From Erwinia sp. SLM-02 (lineage in GTDB: Bacteria > Pseudomonadota > Gammaproteobacteria > Enterobacterales > Enterobacteriaceae), in NCBI RefSeq assembly GCF_037450285.1, contig NZ_JAQISN010000002.1, forward strand, positions 755,183 through 819,182: a DNA stretch of 64,000 nucleotides. The letters run 5' to 3'. The position numbers and the translations under genes were made by a program. This document shows, one piece after another, positions 8,310 to 16,558 of the stretch. The number at the start of each line of letters is the position of its first letter. Position 1 is the first letter of the stretch. Under the pieces are notes generated by a model. The model was given only the letters and a program-made list of their open reading frames with translations. It was not told the DNA's origin and did not search any database.

Positions 8310-9200
8310 ATGGCTATCGTACAACCGAAATCGCAGAAACTGCGCCTGCTGTTCAGCCATCTGCTGCTGCTGAGCTTTGTGGCCGTCATTATGTATCCGC
8401 TGCTGATGGTGCTGGCCATCTCGCTGCGCCCGGGCAACTACGCCATCGGCTCGCTGCTGCCGGAGCATATTTCCTGGGACCACTGGAAGCTGGCGCTGGG
8501 TATCCCGGTGGTGCATGAAAACGGCAGCGTAACCCCGCCGCCGTTTCCGGTGCTGCTGTGGCTGTGGAACTCGATCAAGGTGGCGGCCATCAGCGCGGTC
8601 GGCATCGTCGCCCTCTCCACCACCTGCGCCTATGCCTTTGCCCGCATGCGCTTTCGCGGCAAGTCCAGCCTGCTGAAGGGGATGCTGATTTTCCAGATGT
8701 TCCCGGCGGTGCTGTCGCTGGTGGCGCTCTATGCGCTGTTCGACAGGCTGGGACAGTATCTGCCGTTTATCGGGCTGAATACCCACGCGGGTCTGATCTT
8801 CGCCTACCTCGGTGGGATTGCGCTGCACGTGTGGACGATTAAGGGTTATTTCGAAACGATTGACGGCTCGCTGGAAGAGGCTGCCGCGCTGGACGGCGCC
8901 ACGCCGTGGCAGGCGTTCCGTTTGATCCTGCTGCCGCTGTCGGTGCCGATTCTGGCGGTGGTGTTTATTCTGTCGTTTATTGCGGCCGTTACCGAAGTAC
9001 CGGTGGCGTCGCTGCTGCTGCGCGACGTGAACAGCTACACGCTGGCGGTGGGAATGCAGCAGTATCTCAATCCGCAGAACTATTTATGGGGTGATTTTGC
9101 CGCGGCCGCCGTGCTGTCGGCGCTGCCGATTACCCTGGTGTTTATTATCGCTCAACGCTGGCTGGTTAACGGCTTAACCGCCGGGGGCGTGAAGGGCTAG
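8310..9200 (+). CDS. malG: maltose ABC transporter permease MalG
   Basis: Second permease of MalFGK2, 296 residues exactly as in E. coli. It has six predicted helices, the EAA motif EEAAALDGATPWQAFRLILLPLS (about residues 190-212), and the C-terminal GLTAGGVKG tail whose E. coli counterpart reaches into the MalE/MalF cavity. The segment GNYAIGSLLPEHISWDHWKLALG matches MalG specifically rather than other MalG-like sugar permeases. AGGT lies just upstream of the ATG at 8310. It is the last gene of the operon; a strong terminator follows. Confidence 0.97.
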   Translation: MAIVQPKSQKLRLLFSHLLLLSFVAVIMYPLLMVLAISLRPGNYAIGSLLPEHISWDHWKLALGIPVVHENGSVTPPPFPVLLWLWNSIKVAAISAVGIVALSTTCAYAFARMRFRGKSSLLKGMLIFQMFPAVLSLVALYALFDRLGQYLPFIGLNTHAGLIFAYLGGIALHVWTIKGYFETIDGSLEEAAALDGATPWQAFRLILLPLSVPILAVVFILSFIAAVTEVPVASLLLRDVNSYTLAVGMQQYLNPQNYLWGDFAAAAVLSALPITLVFIIAQRWLVNGLTAGGVKG

Positions 9201-9252
9201 TCCGATTTATTTGCCACTGCTGCTGTTCTTGCTTCGTTACATCCTGTGTTTC

Positions 9253-9280
9253 AGGCGGCCCAATGGCCGCCTGTTTTTTT
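9253..9280 (+). terminator. malG terminator, overlapping the psiE stop
   Basis: Perfect 8-bp stem AGGCGGCC/GGCCGCCT with a CAAT loop followed by GTTTTTTT. The last T bases are part of the psiE stop codon on the other strand (9279-9281), so the two converging genes share the site. 9201-9252 shows nothing else. Confidence 0.9.
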
Positions 9281-9695
9281 ATTCGCGCTTCAGGCGATTG
9301 CTGTTCGCCAGCCACAGCGTGACCACCAGGATTAGAATAGCCAGGCAGTAGGCCAGGGTATCAAACGGGTTTTTATGGTCAACGATGATCAGACGGATAA
9401 TCGCGGTGATGCCGATATAGACAAAGTAGCGCAGCGGGAAGTGGTAGCCCGACTGGAAATACTTGACGATCAGCGCGATAAACTCGAAATAAAGAAAATA
9501 GATGACGATGCCTTCAATCAGCAGATACGAAGACGTCTGTTCCCCGGTGTTCAGCAGTACGTTCGCCAGATGAATCGTCTCCTTGCCGAGGAAGATAACG
9601 AGGATAACGGCCAGCGCAATCAGGCCGGCGTTCAGCACCATCTGCAGGGCAAAGGCCAGACGGGTGGCCGGAGTATTACGGACGGGGGGAGTCAT
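9279..9695 (-). CDS. psiE: phosphate-starvation-inducible protein PsiE
   Basis: Small inner-membrane protein of unknown mechanism, induced by phosphate limitation in E. coli. It has 138 residues (E. coli 136) with about four membrane helices. The conserved core FLGKETIHLANVLL, YFLYFEFIALIVKYFQSGYHFPLRYFVYIGITAIIRLIIVDHK and the basic end LKRE match E. coli closely. ATG at 9695 is preferred over the GTG at 9701 because AGAGG is spaced 7 nt from the ATG but only 1 nt from the GTG. A CRP-type site lies upstream; I find no clear Pho box. Confidence 0.94.
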   Translation of the reverse strand: MTPPVRNTPATRLAFALQMVLNAGLIALAVILVIFLGKETIHLANVLLNTGEQTSSYLLIEGIVIYFLYFEFIALIVKYFQSGYHFPLRYFVYIGITAIIRLIIVDHKNPFDTLAYCLAILILVVTLWLANSNRLKRE

Positions 9696-9757
9696 GTTCA
9701 CACCTCTGAATAGTTGTTATCTGTCGGGCTGCCCGACGTTTTAACAATATGCTTTAG

Positions 9758-9773
9758 TGTGACGCAGATCACA
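9758..9773. promoter_or_regulatory. perfect CRP-type site upstream of psiE
   Basis: TGTGA-CGCAGA-TCACA matches the CRP consensus at all ten fixed positions, centred about 70 bp upstream of the psiE start. E. coli psiE is reported to be repressed by cAMP-CRP and activated by PhoB; the site here fits the first part. Confidence 0.75.
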
Positions 9774-9799
9774 AGATGGGGGATTCTGGATTTAGCCCT

Positions 9800-9832
9800 G
9801 AAAAAGAAAAAGGGCCGCTAAGCGGCCCTTTT
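9800..9832. terminator. bidirectional terminator, mainly for yjbEFGH
   Basis: A GGGCCGC/GCGGCCC stem (9812-9828), extended by A-T pairs, is T-rich on both sides. On the minus strand it lies 19 bp beyond yjbH and is followed by TTTTTCTTTTTC, ending the yjb operon just before psiE regulatory DNA. Confidence 0.88.
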
Positions 9833-9848
9833 TCTATCGCGTGTGCAT

Positions 9849-11942
9849 TTAGTGGAAATTGCGATCGCGGTCGGTGGTCATATCATACAGCTCGTACTTA
9901 CGTCCCAGCTGCTGACCGCCGTCACGCGTCAACGGTGTCCAGTTGATGTTCGCGCGGCTGCGGGTTGGACGGATGCTGAACAGATCCATCGGCACCGAGA
10001 CATAGAAGCCCTTGGTGAAGTCACCTTCGCCGTAGTCTTCTGAGGAGACGTTCGTTTTCGTTGCATAAACGCCCGCTCTGATACCGCTGTCGAACTGCTT
10101 GGAAACATCCAGCGTTACGCCTTTATCCTCGGCGAGGTACTGGCCGACGCTGGCCTTCACCAGCACCTGATCCATAAACGTTGGCTGCCAGTAGACGGTG
10201 AGGTTGCCGACTTTCGCATGATAGTCGGTGAACTTCATCATGTTGTCCCAGTCACGCTGTTTAACGTAGTTGGCGTCCAGCCCCACTGCCCAGCTGGAAT
10301 CCAGCGGACGATACAGCAGCTCACCGCCGGCACCGCCGTACATGGTTTCCAGATAACCACCGTACACCTGGCCGTAGAAATCACCGCCCAGGTAGTGCAT
10401 GTAGTTAGCCTGCAGGTTGTTGACGTAAACGTCGTTTTCAACGTACTGACGAATCTGGGTACGCACGCGAGGCAGAGGTGAATTTCCACCAGACCGCGTG
10501 TAATTGAATCTGTCGTAGTTATTCGCCACGTTAAAGAACAGGCTACCGTCGAGCAACAGGTGATCCGTCAGCCACAGATTAGCACCGGCAGAAACCCCGA
10601 TCTGGTACATATAGAAGCTTTCCGGGCCACCGAACGACTGGTTAAGCACCGGCGACAGGCTGTAGTCGAAACGACGGCCGTCGATAAAGTAGCCCTGCTC
10701 GGTACGTTCCGGCGTAACCGGATTGATCCGCTGCTGCTGCAGCGTCTCTTCACGCCCCAGCGGGTAGCCTTCCAGCTGGCGCTGCAGGCTGGCCACGTCG
10801 GTTTTGGTGGTCACCTGCGGCATATGATGACGCTGTTGAGTCAGCTCAATCGTTTTCACCCCTGACGGCAGATGGTTGGCCAGAATCACGTTGGCGCGCT
10901 CGATGGCTTCCTGGTTCTCACGGTATTTGGTCTGCTCGCCGCTGGCGTACAGGGTGTCCCCTTTCAGCTGAATATGCGGCGCTTCAAAGCCGGCATTGTA
11001 TTTCAGGTCGGTCAGCTGGCTGGCGGTTACCGTGGAGTCCAGGAAGCGGCCCTGCGGCTGCGGCTCATAGGCCGGTTTCGGCGTATCGAGGTGCGGCTGG
11101 GTCAGCTCGTTAAAGTTGGTACGCAGGGTAAAGCCGGCCATAAAGGTATTGCCGCGCTCGTAGCTGACGTTGACGTCCGCCCAGTCGGTAATTCGGTAGA
11201 TGGCGCCGACGTTAACCTTACTTTTCTGATCCAGCTTGCCGGCAAAGTCGCCCTGGTAGTCGTTACCTTCATACTCCATTTTCAGGCGCAGCGGCTGCCA
11301 CGGGGTCTGGTACTCAATCCCGCCGAAGACCGCCATCGGGCCCTTAAAGGAATCGCCCAGGCTTAACGAGCCCGCCGTACGGTTACCTTCAGAGCGGTAA
11401 CAGTACTTGTCGCTGGCTGTACAGAACGGATTGGTGACGTTGCCGCTGTTGCCGAGGTAGCCCCAGCCGACGCCGAGGGTGAAGTCAAACGGCCCCCAGG
11501 CCTTGGTGCCGACCACGTATTCGCTGTCGAACAGCCCGGTACCGCCGATATCGCGTTTACCCACCGAGACTTCCGGCAGCCAGAAGCCCTCTTCCCACAG
11601 GCGTAGCTTCAGATCGAAGGCTTTATCTTTATAGGTTTGGCTGCCGCTGAAGTCTTCAACCGAACTGTATTTACGGGTACGCACGTCGGTATAGCGGATA
11701 GCCGCTTCCAGCCACGGGAACAGCTGCAGCGAGGTGGAGTAAAAGCGGTACTGGTCGTTATAGCGGTAGTTCAGGCTGAACTCGCCCTCTTTGGCCATAC
11801 GCGCCGTCGGCACCTGCAGCAGGCCAATACCGCCAAAATCGGACTGTGAGGGTCCAATCGGCTCGGGATAGGAAGCCGCCTGAACCTGGCAGGCACAGGC
11901 CACGGAAAATGAAAGCAGGCTGAGAAGATAACGTTTTTTCAT
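9849..11942 (-). CDS. yjbH: YjbH-family exopolysaccharide outer-membrane protein
   Basis: Last gene of yjbEFGH, linked in E. coli to Rcs-dependent extracellular polysaccharide production. It has 697 residues (E. coli 698). A signal peptide (MKKRYLLSLLSF..., cleaved near VQA) is followed by the family opening PSQSDFGGIGLLQVPTARMAKEGEFSLNYRYND and many alternating strands typical of a beta-barrel (GfcD/YjbH fold). The closing segment FTKGFYVSVPMDLFSIRPTRSRANINWTPLTRDGGQQLGRKYELY is well conserved. The start codon overlaps the yjbG stop (ATGA), so translation is coupled. Confidence 0.94.
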   Translation of the reverse strand: MKKRYLLSLLSFSVACACQVQAASYPEPIGPSQSDFGGIGLLQVPTARMAKEGEFSLNYRYNDQYRFYSTSLQLFPWLEAAIRYTDVRTRKYSSVEDFSGSQTYKDKAFDLKLRLWEEGFWLPEVSVGKRDIGGTGLFDSEYVVGTKAWGPFDFTLGVGWGYLGNSGNVTNPFCTASDKYCYRSEGNRTAGSLSLGDSFKGPMAVFGGIEYQTPWQPLRLKMEYEGNDYQGDFAGKLDQKSKVNVGAIYRITDWADVNVSYERGNTFMAGFTLRTNFNELTQPHLDTPKPAYEPQPQGRFLDSTVTASQLTDLKYNAGFEAPHIQLKGDTLYASGEQTKYRENQEAIERANVILANHLPSGVKTIELTQQRHHMPQVTTKTDVASLQRQLEGYPLGREETLQQQRINPVTPERTEQGYFIDGRRFDYSLSPVLNQSFGGPESFYMYQIGVSAGANLWLTDHLLLDGSLFFNVANNYDRFNYTRSGGNSPLPRVRTQIRQYVENDVYVNNLQANYMHYLGGDFYGQVYGGYLETMYGGAGGELLYRPLDSSWAVGLDANYVKQRDWDNMMKFTDYHAKVGNLTVYWQPTFMDQVLVKASVGQYLAEDKGVTLDVSKQFDSGIRAGVYATKTNVSSEDYGEGDFTKGFYVSVPMDLFSIRPTRSRANINWTPLTRDGGQQLGRKYELYDMTTDRDRNFH

Positions 11943-12697
11943 CAGTCAGGGATCCGGTGCGTCAAAACAGAAACGATCTGCTGGTTAAGGTCGGCAAGGT
12001 CGCTCGGCAGCGCCCAGGATGAGAAGCCAATAAAGAGCGTGCTGCCCGCCTCCAGCTCGACGTGGCGGCGGTTCCAGTAGGCCACCGGAACCTCGGTCAC
12101 CTCGCCCGCAGGGGAGATCACCAGTGCCACATTGCGCTCTGCGCCGCTCTGATGCGCGCGTGACTCGAGGTAATCCGCCACCGGGCGTCCGGCAACCCAC
12201 GGCGTGGTGCCTGCGCCATCAACGGCGCCGGCCAGTCTGACCGAGGTCGGTTTAGCCACGGTATAGACGCTGTATTCCCCTGCCAGGCGGCGATTTCCCT
12301 GCGGTCGGGTGCGCACCCAGTCAGGATCAAGGTTGACCATCTGGCGACCGGTGACCTTCAGCGAAGCAATCTGCTGGCGAACATTTTCAACGACTGCCGC
12401 TTCGGCGAGATCGTTATCGCTGCGCAGGTTATCGCGCCACACCTGTAGACGGGCGACCACGTCCTGCTGCTGGCGAATCGCCACCGCCGTGGCCAGTTTT
12501 TCACCGATCACCGTACCGGGCCACCAGGTTTTTCCCTGCAGCGCCGGGCTGGATACCAGCTGGGCCAGATTTTCTGCATGGCTGACGACGGCAGTCTGCG
12601 ACTGCCCCGGATAAAATACCGTAACCTGGCTATCCGCCAGTGCCTGCAGCGACAGCGATGCCACTATCCCTGCGAGAAGAGTTGTGATTTTTTTCAT
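11942..12697 (-). CDS. yjbG: YjbG-family periplasmic protein (GfcC-like)
   Basis: Third gene of the yjb exopolysaccharide operon. It has 251 residues (E. coli YjbG 245) with a signal peptide ending ...LQALADS. It belongs to the capsule-biosynthesis GfcC family, periplasmic proteins without a known enzymatic activity. WWPGTVIGEKLATA, DPDWVRTRPQGNRRLAGEY and LFIGFSSWALPSDLADLNQQIVSVLTHRIPD are the family-like stretches. ATGA overlaps join it to both yjbF (upstream) and yjbH (downstream). Confidence 0.92.
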   Translation of the reverse strand: MKKITTLLAGIVASLSLQALADSQVTVFYPGQSQTAVVSHAENLAQLVSSPALQGKTWWPGTVIGEKLATAVAIRQQQDVVARLQVWRDNLRSDNDLAEAAVVENVRQQIASLKVTGRQMVNLDPDWVRTRPQGNRRLAGEYSVYTVAKPTSVRLAGAVDGAGTTPWVAGRPVADYLESRAHQSGAERNVALVISPAGEVTEVPVAYWNRRHVELEAGSTLFIGFSSWALPSDLADLNQQIVSVLTHRIPD

Positions 12698-13341
12698 GAT
12701 TTCGCAGGCTTCAGAATAGTGGTTGCCACAGGGAAGTAGTCCGCTCCCAACATTTGTACGGCCTGACGCACCTGTCCGCTGGAGGTATCAACCCAGAAGG
12801 TATTACGCCAGGTTTTACCACTCTCCTTCAGCTCCACCTCTTCCTGCCAGACGCGGCAGGCAACCTGCCGGCCGCCCAGCTGCAGCACGGCATCTTCCTG
12901 ACGGGTGAAGTGAGAAACCGCAGTCCCGGTGCGCAGCTGGCCTTTTTCCGTCCAGCTCAGCACGCGTGTCCAGCTCGACCCGTCCGTCAGACGCAGCGCA
13001 TCGCGCAGCGGATCCTGTTGCAGATTGGTCACCTCATTGAGGTTATCCGCCAGGCCGAGGGTTTTCACCAGACGACCGGATTGCGTCACTACCGTTGCGC
13101 GATCCTGGGTGATCCATTTCTGCTGACCATCCTCGTTAAAGCCCATCACCACGAAGATCTGCTGACCGCCGTCAAGGCGCAGATACATGCTGGCGTAGGG
13201 AATGTTGGCGATCTGTTGGTTGGTTAACTCAATGTCGTCCTGGCCAAGAACGGCCAGCTTAACGGTTTCACTCAAGCCCTTTTGGGTTTGTGTACAGGCC
13301 TGAAGTAACAGGCAAAGCAGCAGCAATGGTAGGTTTCGCAC
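12694..13341 (-). CDS. yjbF: YjbF-family lipoprotein (GfcB-like)
   Basis: Second gene of yjbEFGH. It has 215 residues with a lipoprotein signal: hydrophobic run, LQA-C lipobox, Cys16 as the lipidated residue. Residues after the Cys (TQTQKG) do not start with Asp, so sorting to the outer membrane is expected. The body (IANIPYASMYLRLDGGQQIFVVMGF, WITQDRATVVTQSGRLVKT, NTFWVDTSSGQVRQAVQMLGADYFPV) matches the YjbF/GfcB family. It ends in an ATGA overlap with yjbG and lies 75 bp after yjbE. Confidence 0.93.
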   Translation of the reverse strand: MRNLPLLLLCLLLQACTQTQKGLSETVKLAVLGQDDIELTNQQIANIPYASMYLRLDGGQQIFVVMGFNEDGQQKWITQDRATVVTQSGRLVKTLGLADNLNEVTNLQQDPLRDALRLTDGSSWTRVLSWTEKGQLRTGTAVSHFTRQEDAVLQLGGRQVACRVWQEEVELKESGKTWRNTFWVDTSSGQVRQAVQMLGADYFPVATTILKPAKS

Positions 13342-13416
13342 CAGTGGGATCCCTGAGCTAAAGAATGCAATCTGAAAATAACCACACTTTCGTGTGGTTA
13401 TGTTTAATGTTGGTAC

Positions 13417-13686
13417 TTAGCGGGTGGTGCTGGTGGTCGTGGTGGTCGTGGTTCCGGTGTTGGAACCATCGCCGCCGCCTGACGTAGCCAGCGCAACACC
13501 TGCAAACGCCGCAACCGCACCGATACCGATGGCAGTTGACGCGCCCGCAGACAGTGCTGCTGCTTCAGTACCCGCGGCAGTGCCGTCAGTAGAAGCAGAA
13601 GAGCCAGCAACATCGCCAGGTGCGGCGAAAGCAGCTGAGCTTGCTAAGTACAGTATGGCTGCAGTAGCACATAAGACTTTTTTCAT
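13417..13686 (-). CDS. yjbE: YjbE, small secreted exopolysaccharide-operon protein
   Basis: First gene of yjbEFGH. It has 89 residues (E. coli 80), with a signal peptide (MKKVLCATAAILYLASSAAFA) and then a low-complexity Ala/Ser/Gly/Thr body. The ending GGGDGSNTGTTTTTTTST is shared with E. coli YjbE and makes the identity secure. It is rich in small residues with no catalytic motif, consistent with a structural or chaperone-like role. It is preceded by a long AT-rich leader. Confidence 0.92.
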   Translation of the reverse strand: MKKVLCATAAILYLASSAAFAAPGDVAGSSASTDGTAAGTEAAALSAGASTAIGIGAVAAFAGVALATSGGGDGSNTGTTTTTTTSTTR

Positions 13687-14190
13687 TACACTTTCCCTTC
13701 ACAGTATGAATGGACACCAGGGCCTGGATGGTTCCTGGCATCTTCATTATGGGGAAATAACTCCCAGAAATCAGCGCCCCTTCCAGGTATTGAAAAAATA
13801 GTTTTTTACACTTTTATTTTTAATAAAAAGAAATTTTAATTTTAGTAAAGCGCAGAAAAGAAAAGCTTACAGAACATAATACTGATTTGCCTTAAACAGC
13901 AGCATTATGCCGTTAAAACAAGCGCATCCTCCAATATCGTATTTTCAATTGCGGAAAAGAGAAACAAAAATGTTTTAAATCATGGCGTTATTGGGATTAT
14001 TTTCTTATGTAATTCAGCGAAGTATTGCATTTTTACTCCTGTTTTTTAGGATTAATCTCACCTGGGAAGGATGAACTTTCGCTGATTTCAGGAAAAACCT
14101 CAGGGTACCGGAGCGTAAATGGGCTGGCCAGAGGGGGAAATTCGGTGATAACGGCAGCCGCCTGATGGAAAAAGCGTACCGATCGCAGGC
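13687..14190 (-). promoter_or_regulatory. yjbE upstream region, AT-rich, with a candidate RcsAB box
   Basis: About 500 bp without a gene between pgi and yjbE. 13800-13870 is very AT-rich (runs of A and T, several possible -10 elements on the minus strand). At 14047-14060 the minus strand reads TGAGATTAATCCTA, 11 of 14 against the RcsAB consensus TAAGAATATTCCTA and matching all its most conserved positions. It is about 360 bp upstream of yjbE. Nothing else recognisable was found. Confidence 0.6.
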
Positions 14191-14220
14191 AATAAAAAAC
14201 CCCCGAACGGTCGGGGGTTT
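14191..14220 (-). terminator. pgi terminator
   Basis: A 10-bp stem AAACCCCCGA/TCGGGGGTTT with a 4-nt loop, followed on the minus strand by TTTTATT. It lies 18 bp after the pgi stop. Confidence 0.9.
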
Positions 14221-14238
14221 GGCTCTACTGGCGAGAAA

Positions 14239-15882
14239 TTAACGCCAGGATTTATAACGGTTAATCAGGCCGTTGGTTGAGCTGTCGTGGCTGTTAACGT
14301 CTTTCGCATCTTCCAGCTCTGGCAGAATGCGGTTAGCCAGCTGTTTACCCAGTTCAACACCCCACTGATCGAAGCTGAAGATGTTCAGGATAGCGCCCTG
14401 AGTGAAGATTTTATGCTCGTACAGCGCAATCAGCGCACCCAGGCTGTACGGGGTGATTTCGCGCAGCAGGATGGAGTTGGTTGGGCGGTTACCTTCAAAC
14501 ACCTTGAACGGAACCACGTGCTCAACGTCGCTGGCGGCTTTACCGGCATCGGTAAACTCTTTTTCCACCACGTCGCGTGACTTGCCAAACGCCAGCGCTT
14601 CGGTCTGGGCGAAGAAGTTAGACAGCAGTTTGCTGTGATGATCGCCCAGTTTGTTATGCGAGATTGCCGGAGCGATAAAGTCGCACGGAACAATCTTGGT
14701 GCCCTGGTGAATCAGCTGGTAGAAGGCATGCTGGCCGTTAGTACCCGGCTCGCCCCAGATAATCGGCCCGGTCTGGTAGGATACCGGCTTGCCGCTGCGG
14801 TCAACGTACTTACCGTTGGACTCCATGTTGCCCTGCTGGAAGTAAGCCGCGAAGCGGTGCATGTACTGGTCATAAGGCAAAATGGCTTCGGTTTCAGCAC
14901 CGAAGAAGTTGTTGTACCAGATACCGATCAGCGCCAGCAGCACCGGCAGATTTTTCTCCACCGGCGTATCGGCGAAGTGGCGGTCCATGGCGTGCGCACC
15001 GCTCAGCATCTTCTCAAAGTTATCGAAGCCAATGGACAGTACAATTGACAGGCCAATCGCCGACCACAGTGAATAGCGGCCGCCAACCCAGTCCCAGAAC
15101 TCAAACATGTTGTCGGTATCAATACCGAACTCAGCTACCGCTTTGCCGTTGGTCGACAGGGCCGCAAAGTGTTTTGCCACGTCGCCCTGCTCACCCGAGG
15201 TCAGGAACCAGTCACGCGCGCTGTGGGCGTTGGTCATGGTTTCCTGTGTCGTGAAGGTTTTAGACGCCACGAGGAACAGGGTGGTTTCCGGGCTGAGGCC
15301 CTTCAGCGTTTCGGCGATATGCGTGCCGTCAACGTTGGAGACGAAGTGCATTTTCAGATGATTTTTATACGGGCGCAGCGCTTCGGTCGCCATAAACGGC
15401 CCCAGATCTGAACCGCCGATACCAATATTCACCACGTCGGTGATCGCTTTGCCGGTAAAGCCTTTCCACTCACCGCCGATAATGCGCTCGGAGAAGCTTT
15501 TCATCTTCGCCAGCACCGCATTCACTTCCGGCATCACATCCTTACCGTCCACGACGATAGGGGTGTTGCTGCGGTTACGCAGCGCAACGTGCAGCACGGC
15601 GCGATCTTCAGTGCGGTTGATTTTCTCACCGGAGAACATCGATTTAATCGCATCCTGCAGCTCGGTCTCTTTGGCCAGCGCCTGCAGCTTGCTGAGCGTT
15701 TCAGCCGTAATACGGTTTTTGGAGAAGTCGACCAGCATCTGGTCATCAAAGGTCGCGGAGAAAGCGGCAAACCGGTTGTTATCCCTGGCGAAAAGGTCAG
15801 CAATCTGAACGTCTTTCATTTGTTCAAAATGCTGCTGCAGTGCCTGCCAGGCAGCGGTTTGTGTCGGATTAATATTTTTCAT
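14239..15882 (-). CDS. pgi: glucose-6-phosphate isomerase
   Basis: Interconverts glucose-6-phosphate and fructose-6-phosphate in the cytoplasm, linking glycolysis to the glycogen genes found further on in this window. It has 547 residues (E. coli 549). Phosphate-binding IGIGGSDLGP (about 155-164), SKTFTTQET (about 209-217), the signature GGRYSLWSAIGLSI (about 272-285), the catalytic-Glu region NMESNGKYV and the C-terminal lysine region GLINRYK are all intact. It is monocistronic, with its own terminator; the promoter lies in 15883-16200. Confidence 0.98.
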   Translation of the reverse strand: MKNINPTQTAAWQALQQHFEQMKDVQIADLFARDNNRFAAFSATFDDQMLVDFSKNRITAETLSKLQALAKETELQDAIKSMFSGEKINRTEDRAVLHVALRNRSNTPIVVDGKDVMPEVNAVLAKMKSFSERIIGGEWKGFTGKAITDVVNIGIGGSDLGPFMATEALRPYKNHLKMHFVSNVDGTHIAETLKGLSPETTLFLVASKTFTTQETMTNAHSARDWFLTSGEQGDVAKHFAALSTNGKAVAEFGIDTDNMFEFWDWVGGRYSLWSAIGLSIVLSIGFDNFEKMLSGAHAMDRHFADTPVEKNLPVLLALIGIWYNNFFGAETEAILPYDQYMHRFAAYFQQGNMESNGKYVDRSGKPVSYQTGPIIWGEPGTNGQHAFYQLIHQGTKIVPCDFIAPAISHNKLGDHHSKLLSNFFAQTEALAFGKSRDVVEKEFTDAGKAASDVEHVVPFKVFEGNRPTNSILLREITPYSLGALIALYEHKIFTQGAILNIFSFDQWGVELGKQLANRILPELEDAKDVNSHDSSTNGLINRYKSWR

Positions 15883-16213
15883 AGCAACACACTCTTTTTA
15901 TTTAAGAATCGTAAATCAGACCGGACAGCATCGTACCTGTTTGCGGGGATCGTCTCCCCTTTTCCTGTAACAGGTTGCGGCTATCAACAGCTAAGAGGCT
16001 GCCGTGTGTCCGGGCGGTATTTCGCATTCTGTTGGTGAGGATGATTCACACTAAGCATTTCAGTATGACGATGAAAGAAAAAAATTTACAGTCCGTACCG
16101 TGCTTATCCACCCGACTGAGGTCAACCACCGGTGCTTTTTTCGTCGTGGATGATTAGTAAGAGTGATACGACCGGGCTAATAAGGAAAATGAATAATCAT
16201 CAGCCTCCCGGCG
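15883..16213. other. pgi/lysC intergenic region, pgi promoter side
   Basis: The 5' region of pgi (minus) and sequence upstream of the lysC promoter (plus). No gene, repeat or clear operator was recognised beyond AT-rich stretches close to the pgi start. Confidence 0.5.
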
Positions 16214-16241
16214 TTGACACCGGCGTCATAACCCGATATTT
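16214..16241 (+). promoter_or_regulatory. probable lysC promoter
   Basis: A perfect -35 TTGACA (16214-16219) is followed 15-16 nt later by an AT-rich -10-like GATATT/ATATTT (16235-16241). Transcription from here would start about 20-30 nt before the lysine aptamer. Confidence 0.6.
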
Positions 16242-16269
16242 CTACACGCCTAAACTGACGCGTGCATGC

Positions 16270-16558
16270 GCGTAAGCCAGAAGAGGCGCGTCGCCCAGGC
16301 AGTGTGTTTGAGGATCCGTATCCATTGATAACATATCAGGGGGAGCGACGCCGAGGTACTAACCACACGGAGTGGGGCGTATCGACTGCAGGGGCTGAAT
16401 CCTCTGAGTTGTCACCTGAAACGTTCGCAGTCGAACGTGCAGCAAGGTGGAGCGCTTCTGGGTGACTCGTAGTTGTCCCTTTTCTACGTCTGACCCATTT
16501 CTGCTCTTTCCTTGTGCCAAGGCTGAAAGATAAAACCTGACACGAGGTAGTCATAGTC
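16270..16558 (+). ncRNA. lysine riboswitch (L box) and lysC leader
   Basis: The leader follows the E. coli lysC L box closely: AGAAGAGGCGCG at the start of the aptamer, GAGGATCC and GATAACA loops, AGCGACGCCGAGGTA, GGGGCTGAATCC, TTGTCACC, CGTTCGCAGTCG and GGTGGAGCGCTTCTGGGTGA, spanning 16275-16464. After the aptamer, the expression platform (16465-16558) has the conserved CTTGTGCCAAGGCTGAAA and CTGACACGAGGTAGT, the latter holding the lysC Shine-Dalgarno. Lysine binding would lower lysC translation and mRNA level. An open frame of 67 codons through the aptamer is not a gene. Confidence 0.95.

Noticed and set aside
6707..8437. 576-codon open frame antisense to malF
   Set aside because: Mirror frame of a high-GC gene: Gln/Arg/His-rich, low-complexity translation with no domain, and it covers conserved malF entirely.
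16262..16465. 67-codon frame across the lysC leader
   Set aside because: It coincides with the lysine aptamer, whose conserved motifs explain the sequence.
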